A stretch of 16,917 nt of DNA from positions 1-16,917 of the forward strand of contig DAOVQH010000014.1 in assembly GCA_030628755.1 (NCBI GenBank), in the 5' to 3' direction. Source of the DNA: Candidatus Cloacimonadota bacterium (GTDB lineage Bacteria; Cloacimonadota; Cloacimonadia; Cloacimonadales; TCS61). This document shows positions 13,839 through 16,917 of this stretch, piece after piece. The notes beneath the pieces are model-generated. The model did not search any database. It was not told the origin of the DNA and saw only the letters and a program-made list of their open reading frames with translations. Position numbers and translations under genes: made by a program. Position 1 is the first letter of the stretch. Every line of letters begins with the position of its first letter.

Positions 13839-14765
13839 ATGTCAAAAAAAGTGCTTATAGCAACAGTTAAACCCTTTGCCAGCAAAGCTGTTGAGGATAT
13901 TAAGAAGATCTGTAAAGATATTGTTTATGAGTTTATCCTTTTGGAAAAATATGCTGAGCAGGGTGATCTGGTTAATGCTGTTGAAAACATTGATGCATTG
14001 ATTGTACGAAGTGATAAGGTGACGAGAGAGGTTATTAATAATGCAAAACATCTGAAAGTTGTAGTTCGTGCAGGTGCAGGATATGATAATATCGATCTTG
14101 AAGCTGCTTCTGAGAAAGATATCGTTGTTATGAATACACCCGGTCAGAATTCCAATGCTGTATCGGAACTGGCTTTTGGAATGATGGTCTTTATGGCACG
14201 TGGACAGTTCAATGGTAAACCGGGAACCGAGTTAAAAGGCAAAAGACTTGGAATTCATGCCTATGGAAATGTAGGGAAAAATGTAGCACGAATAGCTAAA
14301 GGTTTTGGAATGGAAGTTGTTGCCTACGATCCTTATGTGGATAAGGAAGATATAAAAGCTGGTAGTGTAATCCCGCTTGATACTGTTGAAGAACTTTATA
14401 ATACTTGTGATTATGTTTCAATCAATCTTCCATTAATACCGGAAACAAAGGGGATTGTTAATGATAAGCTGTTAAGTATAATGAAAAGAGGAGCTACTAT
14501 AATTAATACAGCGAGAAAGGAAGTTGTTTGTGAAGACAGTCTTATTAAAGTGTTTTCAGCAAGAGAGGATTTGAAATATGCTTCTGATATTGCACCGGAT
14601 AAAAAAGATGAAATAATTGAAAAATTTGGAAACCGTATTTATTTTACACCCAAAAAAATGGGAGCTCAAACCTTGGAAGCTAATATAAATGCTGGAATTG
14701 CTGCTATCAACCAGATAATAAATTATTTTGAAAAAGGTGATACTACTTTCCAAGTTAATAAATAA
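13839..14765 (+). CDS. serA: D-3-phosphoglycerate dehydrogenase (Bacteroidetes-type SerA)
   Basis: NAD-dependent oxidation of 3-phosphoglycerate, the first step of serine synthesis. ATG at 13839 follows TGGAGGAAATT and gives MSKKVLIATVKPF, 308 residues; an in-frame TTG farther upstream is not needed. The cofactor-binding loop is LGIHAYGNVGKNVA (137-150), preceded by VRAGAGYDNIDL (77-87) and MNTPGQNSNAVSEL (98-111). The catalytic Arg is Arg226 in NTARKEVV. The usual catalytic His region reads TPKKMGAQT (270-278), with Lys where most 2-hydroxyacid dehydrogenases have His. This is a known trait of the short Bacteroidetes-like SerA subfamily, not a sign of damage. No ACT domain is present, so allosteric control by serine through ACT is not expected. 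Usually near serC, but here it stands alone. Confidence 0.88.
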   Translation: MSKKVLIATVKPFASKAVEDIKKICKDIVYEFILLEKYAEQGDLVNAVENIDALIVRSDKVTREVINNAKHLKVVVRAGAGYDNIDLEAASEKDIVVMNTPGQNSNAVSELAFGMMVFMARGQFNGKPGTELKGKRLGIHAYGNVGKNVARIAKGFGMEVVAYDPYVDKEDIKAGSVIPLDTVEELYNTCDYVSINLPLIPETKGIVNDKLLSIMKRGATIINTARKEVVCEDSLIKVFSAREDLKYASDIAPDKKDEIIEKFGNRIYFTPKKMGAQTLEANINAGIAAINQIINYFEKGDTTFQVNK

Positions 14766-14808
14766 TATTTTTTATTAATATAACTTAATATTCTCAATAA
14801 TATTAATT

Positions 14809-14952
14809 TCTGGGAATTATCCTGCAGGTAATCACAGTATTATCTGGGTTGAAAAGGATAATTCCGGTAAAGTTGTTTCATCAGGTGTTTACTTTTATCA
14901 TATGAAGACAGAAAAGTATAATTCTTTCAAGAAAGCAATACTTCTGAAATAG
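14809..14952 (+). pseudogene. Remnant of a FlgD/T9SS-like C-terminal sorting domain
   Basis: In one frame the sequence reads SGNYPAGNHSIIWVEKDNSG, then KVVSSGVYFYHMKTEKY and finally KKAILLK followed by TAG. This matches the end of the FlgD-Ig-like/type IX sorting domain found at the C-termini of secreted FCB-group proteins: (L/Y)PAGxHxxxWxxxDxxGxxVxSGxYFYxxxT, ending KxxLLK. The frame is closed by a stop at 14776-14778 and has no start codon or Shine-Dalgarno sequence, so only the tail of a once larger gene survives. A terminator follows 19 nt after the stop, as expected of an original gene end. The deletion may have joined it to the region after serA. Confidence 0.75.
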
Positions 14953-14971
14953 ACTGTAAGGGATTGTAAAT

Positions 14972-14998
14972 CCACTGGAAATTTCCAGTGGCTTTTTT
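14972..14998 (+). terminator. Intrinsic terminator
   Basis: Perfect 20-bp palindrome with arms CCACTGGAAA and TTTCCAGTGG, followed by CTTTTTTG. It lies behind the sorting-domain remnant and now probably serves as the serA terminator. Confidence 0.88.
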
Positions 14999-15026
14999 GT
15001 TTTTTCTACTAATCAGTATAAAACTT

Positions 15027-15053
15027 TTGACAATTATCTGTCCTTTTTAAAAT
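15027..15053 (+). promoter_or_regulatory. Possible promoter for the TerB-like gene
   Basis: A consensus -35-like TTGACA (15027-15032) is followed after 15 nt by TAAAAT (15048-15053). The spacing is shorter than the usual 16-18 nt and this lineage may not use that consensus, so it is a weak prediction. Confidence 0.25.
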
Positions 15054-15105
15054 CTATCTTAGTAAATTATTGAAACTAAATAATTGACCACAATAAGGAG
15101 GAGTG

Positions 15106-15798
15106 ATGGCAGATTTGAAAACTGTAGAATATTTTGTAAGTGATAATTATTCTTTCAAAGTAATGAGAGATGAAAAAGGAAGAAAGGTTGGGAAACTGGT
15201 TAATTTAATAACTGATGAAGTAGAGGAGTTTAATCAAAGAGTTTTACCACAGAATATTCCAAATCTTTTAAATGTAGCCAAAGTCGTTATTAGCGCTGCC
15301 TGGCAGGATGGAAAAATCTTACCATCCGAAAAGGAAGCGTTCGAAAATGCTTTTAGGAACGTTAACTTCACAAATGAACAAAGAGCAGAAATTGAAAAAG
15401 AATTTAAGGATCCAACACCTAAAGAGGAACTCGTTAAAAATATTATGACTCGTGAAGAGAAAATGCTGATTCTGGAAACTTCGCTTTTGCTAGTAATCGC
15501 TGATAATGAATTTCATCCTAAGGAAAAAGAATTTATCGGATACCTTGTTAAAGAATTCGAACTTGATACAACAGATTTCGCTATTCTTTACAGTATTTTA
15601 CCGGAACGGGTAAGGAAATACATTACCAAGGAAAAACTCCATGAAACTCTTGAAATAAAAGCTGATGAAATTGAGTCTTGGAAAAAATTCGTTGTGGCAA
15701 AGAAAGCATTAGATACAAGTCACGATCAAGTTTATGCTCAATTCCTGAATAACTGGAAAAATAAAAGTATTCGTTACAGAAGGAGTAGTGTCTATTAA
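15106..15798 (+). CDS. TerB-like helical protein
   Basis: A 230-residue soluble protein. AAGGAGG ends a few bases before ATG at 15106; a GTG three bases earlier would only add one residue. After a short N-terminal beta-like stretch (TVEYFVSDNYSFKVMRDEKG), two all-helical segments follow. The first has ISAAWQDGKILPSEKEAFENAF (64-85) and the second VIADNEFHPKEKEFIGYLV (146-164). Each has an (A/x)D(G/N)xxxxxExxx(I/F) pattern typical of the TerB/DUF533 tellurite-resistance-like fold, whose members often bind metal or sense stress. No transmembrane segment. It lies alone between two terminators. Actual tellurite resistance should not be inferred from the fold. Confidence 0.7.
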   Translation: MADLKTVEYFVSDNYSFKVMRDEKGRKVGKLVNLITDEVEEFNQRVLPQNIPNLLNVAKVVISAAWQDGKILPSEKEAFENAFRNVNFTNEQRAEIEKEFKDPTPKEELVKNIMTREEKMLILETSLLLVIADNEFHPKEKEFIGYLVKEFELDTTDFAILYSILPERVRKYITKEKLHETLEIKADEIESWKKFVVAKKALDTSHDQVYAQFLNNWKNKSIRYRRSSVY

Positions 15799-15817
15799 TT
15801 TTCAAATACTAAAAAAT

Positions 15818-15845
15818 AAAGCCACGGAAGTCCTGTGGCTTTTTT
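15818..15845. terminator. Bidirectional intrinsic terminator
   Basis: Arms AGCCAC (15820-15825) and GTGGCT (15835-15840), with an inner GGA/TCC pairing, flanked by A-rich sequence on the left and TTTTTTA on the right. It can stop the TerB-like gene on the plus strand and the convergent TSUP permease gene on the minus strand. Confidence 0.85.
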
Positions 15846-15853
15846 ATTGTCTA

Positions 15854-16603
15854 TCAAATTCCAATTATTTTGAAAATTTCAAATAATTTCATACATGCTA
15901 TAAATACAGCAACCATCAGTACAATCCTGATAAACCGTTCTCCTTTTTTAATAGCAGCTTTCACACCCAGGTATGCACCAATAGCATTTCCTGCAGCTAT
16001 AATTAAACCATATTTCCAGAGAACTTTACCTGAAATTGTGAATATGATAACAGCAAAAATCGTATAACACATTATGATAAAAACTTTTACAGCATTTGCT
16101 TGAATTAAGTTGTACTCTTCTATCAGGTTTAAAGAAGCTAAAAATAAAAAACCAACTCCCACCTGAATAAAACCACCGTAAAATCCGATAGCAAAAAATA
16201 TCAGGATTTCTAACCATTTCGGAAGTACTTTTGTAAATCTATTTCGCTGTTTATGTGAACGAAACATCAATATTACAATGACTATGAGAATTACTCCCAG
16301 AATTTTGTCAAACAGCACTGAATCTACTTTTGCAGCCAATATTGAACCGATGATAGCCCCGATAACCGCTGATATTGCAATGTGTATTATGGACTTTACT
16401 TGAAGTTGATTGTGTTTGTGAAAAATATATGTTCCTGTAGCATTTTGAAATAAAATCGCAACCCGATTTGTTGCATTGGCTACAGGAGATGGTATTCCTG
16501 CGAGAATCAACACAGGTAGAACCAGAATAGAACCGCCGCCTGCAAGAGTATTAATGAACCCGGCGGCTGTGCCGACAAAAAAGAGCAGAAGAAAAAATAG
16601 CAT
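15854..16603 (-). CDS. TSUP-family (TauE/SafE) membrane transporter
   Basis: A 249-residue inner-membrane protein with seven or eight predicted membrane spans. The family signature is at the N-terminus: GFINTLAGGGSILVLPVLIL, then GIPSPVANATNRVAI. A second half-repeat starts about residue 135 (EILIFFAIGFYGGFIQVGVGFLFLASL), reflecting the internal duplication of the family. Relatives export sulfite, sulfoacetate or other small anions; the substrate cannot be predicted here. AGGAAA upstream supports the ATG at 16603. The gene is monocistronic and shares a terminator with the convergent TerB-like gene. Confidence 0.88.
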   Translation of the reverse strand: MLFFLLLFFVGTAAGFINTLAGGGSILVLPVLILAGIPSPVANATNRVAILFQNATGTYIFHKHNQLQVKSIIHIAISAVIGAIIGSILAAKVDSVLFDKILGVILIVIVILMFRSHKQRNRFTKVLPKWLEILIFFAIGFYGGFIQVGVGFLFLASLNLIEEYNLIQANAVKVFIIMCYTIFAVIIFTISGKVLWKYGLIIAAGNAIGAYLGVKAAIKKGERFIRIVLMVAVFIACMKLFEIFKIIGI

Positions 16604-16676
16604 AATCTATTTCCTGTGATTTTTTTGAAAATCTTTTTCTGAAAAGCCGAAGTTGCTGGTAGAGTCAAGGAATAAA

Positions 16677-16695
16677 TAACCGTTGAAAAGGTTCA
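16677..16695 (+). repeat. 19-bp direct repeat, copy 1 (copy 2 at 16881-16899)
   Basis: Identical 19-mers 185 bp apart, each with internal AACC...GGTT complementarity. They bracket a block of other repeats. Confidence 0.8.
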
Positions 16696-16822
16696 AGGTT
16701 CTGGGTTCGGTAACCTTCAGCCTTCGTCCCGATTTGTCGGGACTACGTCTTGACAGGTCGGAACGGTTGTGAAACCTCTTGCTTTTTCTTGCTTTTCACG
16801 TCGTAGCTTTAGCGAAGTCGGG

Positions 16823-16870
16823 ACCTTTTCACCCTTCGCAGTATGCTACGGAGAACGGGCCGAATGGTTG
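16823..16870 (+). repeat. Dispersed repeat, copy 2
   Basis: Related to 11765-11815. The central hairpin here is GTA/TAC around TGC, whereas copy 1 has ATAGC/GCTAT, so the two differ in arm sequence while keeping complementarity. Confidence 0.65.
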
Positions 16871-16917
16871 GAATGTTTTTTAACCGTTGAAAAGGTTCAG
16901 CAGGAAGAGAAGTCTCT

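Larger units (their letters stand above)
16604..16917. other. Repeat-rich intergenic tail of the window
   Basis: About 310 bases without a gene. It holds a hairpin with arms GTCCCGA and TCGGGAC around TTTG (16726-16743), a copy of a dispersed repeat (16823-16870), and a 19-bp direct repeat, TAACCGTTGAAAAGGTTCA, at 16677-16695 and 16881-16899. The sequence is G/C-richer than the neighbouring genes. Confidence 0.65.

Noticed and set aside
14646..14680. Loss of the catalytic His in SerA as evidence of inactivity
   Set aside because: The TPKKMGAQT variant is the normal form of the short Bacteroidetes-type SerA subfamily.

Overview
The window is AT-rich bacterial DNA, probably from an uncultured member of the FCB group and most like Candidatus Cloacimonadota. 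This is inferred from several signs: a Bacteroidetes/Cloacimonadota-type phosphoglycerate dehydrogenase, lipoproteins joining fibronectin-type domains to a beta-helix or a formylglycine-generating-enzyme-like fold, a VCBS/ASPIC protein, and a stranded FlgD/T9SS-like sorting-domain tail. TGA works as an ordinary stop codon in at least three genes.

Layout. (1) 1-2013, plus strand: the last codons of a probable phosphonate transporter ATPase (phnC), the permease phnE overlapping it by ATGA, a spacer holding hairpin array A, and a HAD phosphatase. (2) 2186-5785, minus strand: an accessory block with a TIR-domain gene split at an A8 tract, a protein with a PD-(D/E)xK-like signature, and a large fibronectin/beta-helix lipoprotein gene broken by one in-frame TGA. 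(3) 5786-7054: a gene-free, hairpin-rich spacer. (4) 7055-8242, minus: a lipoprotein with an FGE-like fold. (5) 8243-9411: a second hairpin-rich spacer. (6) 9412-11700, plus: a secreted VCBS/ASPIC protein. (7) 11979-13698, minus: folC and a small membrane-anchored pseudopilin-like protein. (8) 13839-15798, plus: serA, a sorting-domain remnant and a TerB-like gene. (9) 15854-16603, minus: a TSUP permease, followed by another repeat-rich spacer to the end.

The housekeeping genes (phnE, folC, serA, TSUP permease) are intact and ordinary. The accessory genes between them encode cell-surface or defence-like proteins, and two of the three in block 2 are disrupted.

The most unusual feature is the intergenic DNA. 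A unit of four successive short hairpins, each with a 3-nt centre inside a CG...CG core, occurs in three copies (A, B, C) and one partial copy (D). Between copies the stems change on both sides together, so pairing is kept. In two copies the same 45-nt palindrome-bearing segment sits at the same point in the first hairpin. One copy appears to have lost the DNA between two identical loop motifs. Two of the units follow a roughly 190-bp module that is itself duplicated. Many other palindromes with exactly 3-nt centres fill the same spacers. This looks like an undescribed modular, non-autonomous hairpin element. No transposase or other candidate mobiliser is encoded in the window.
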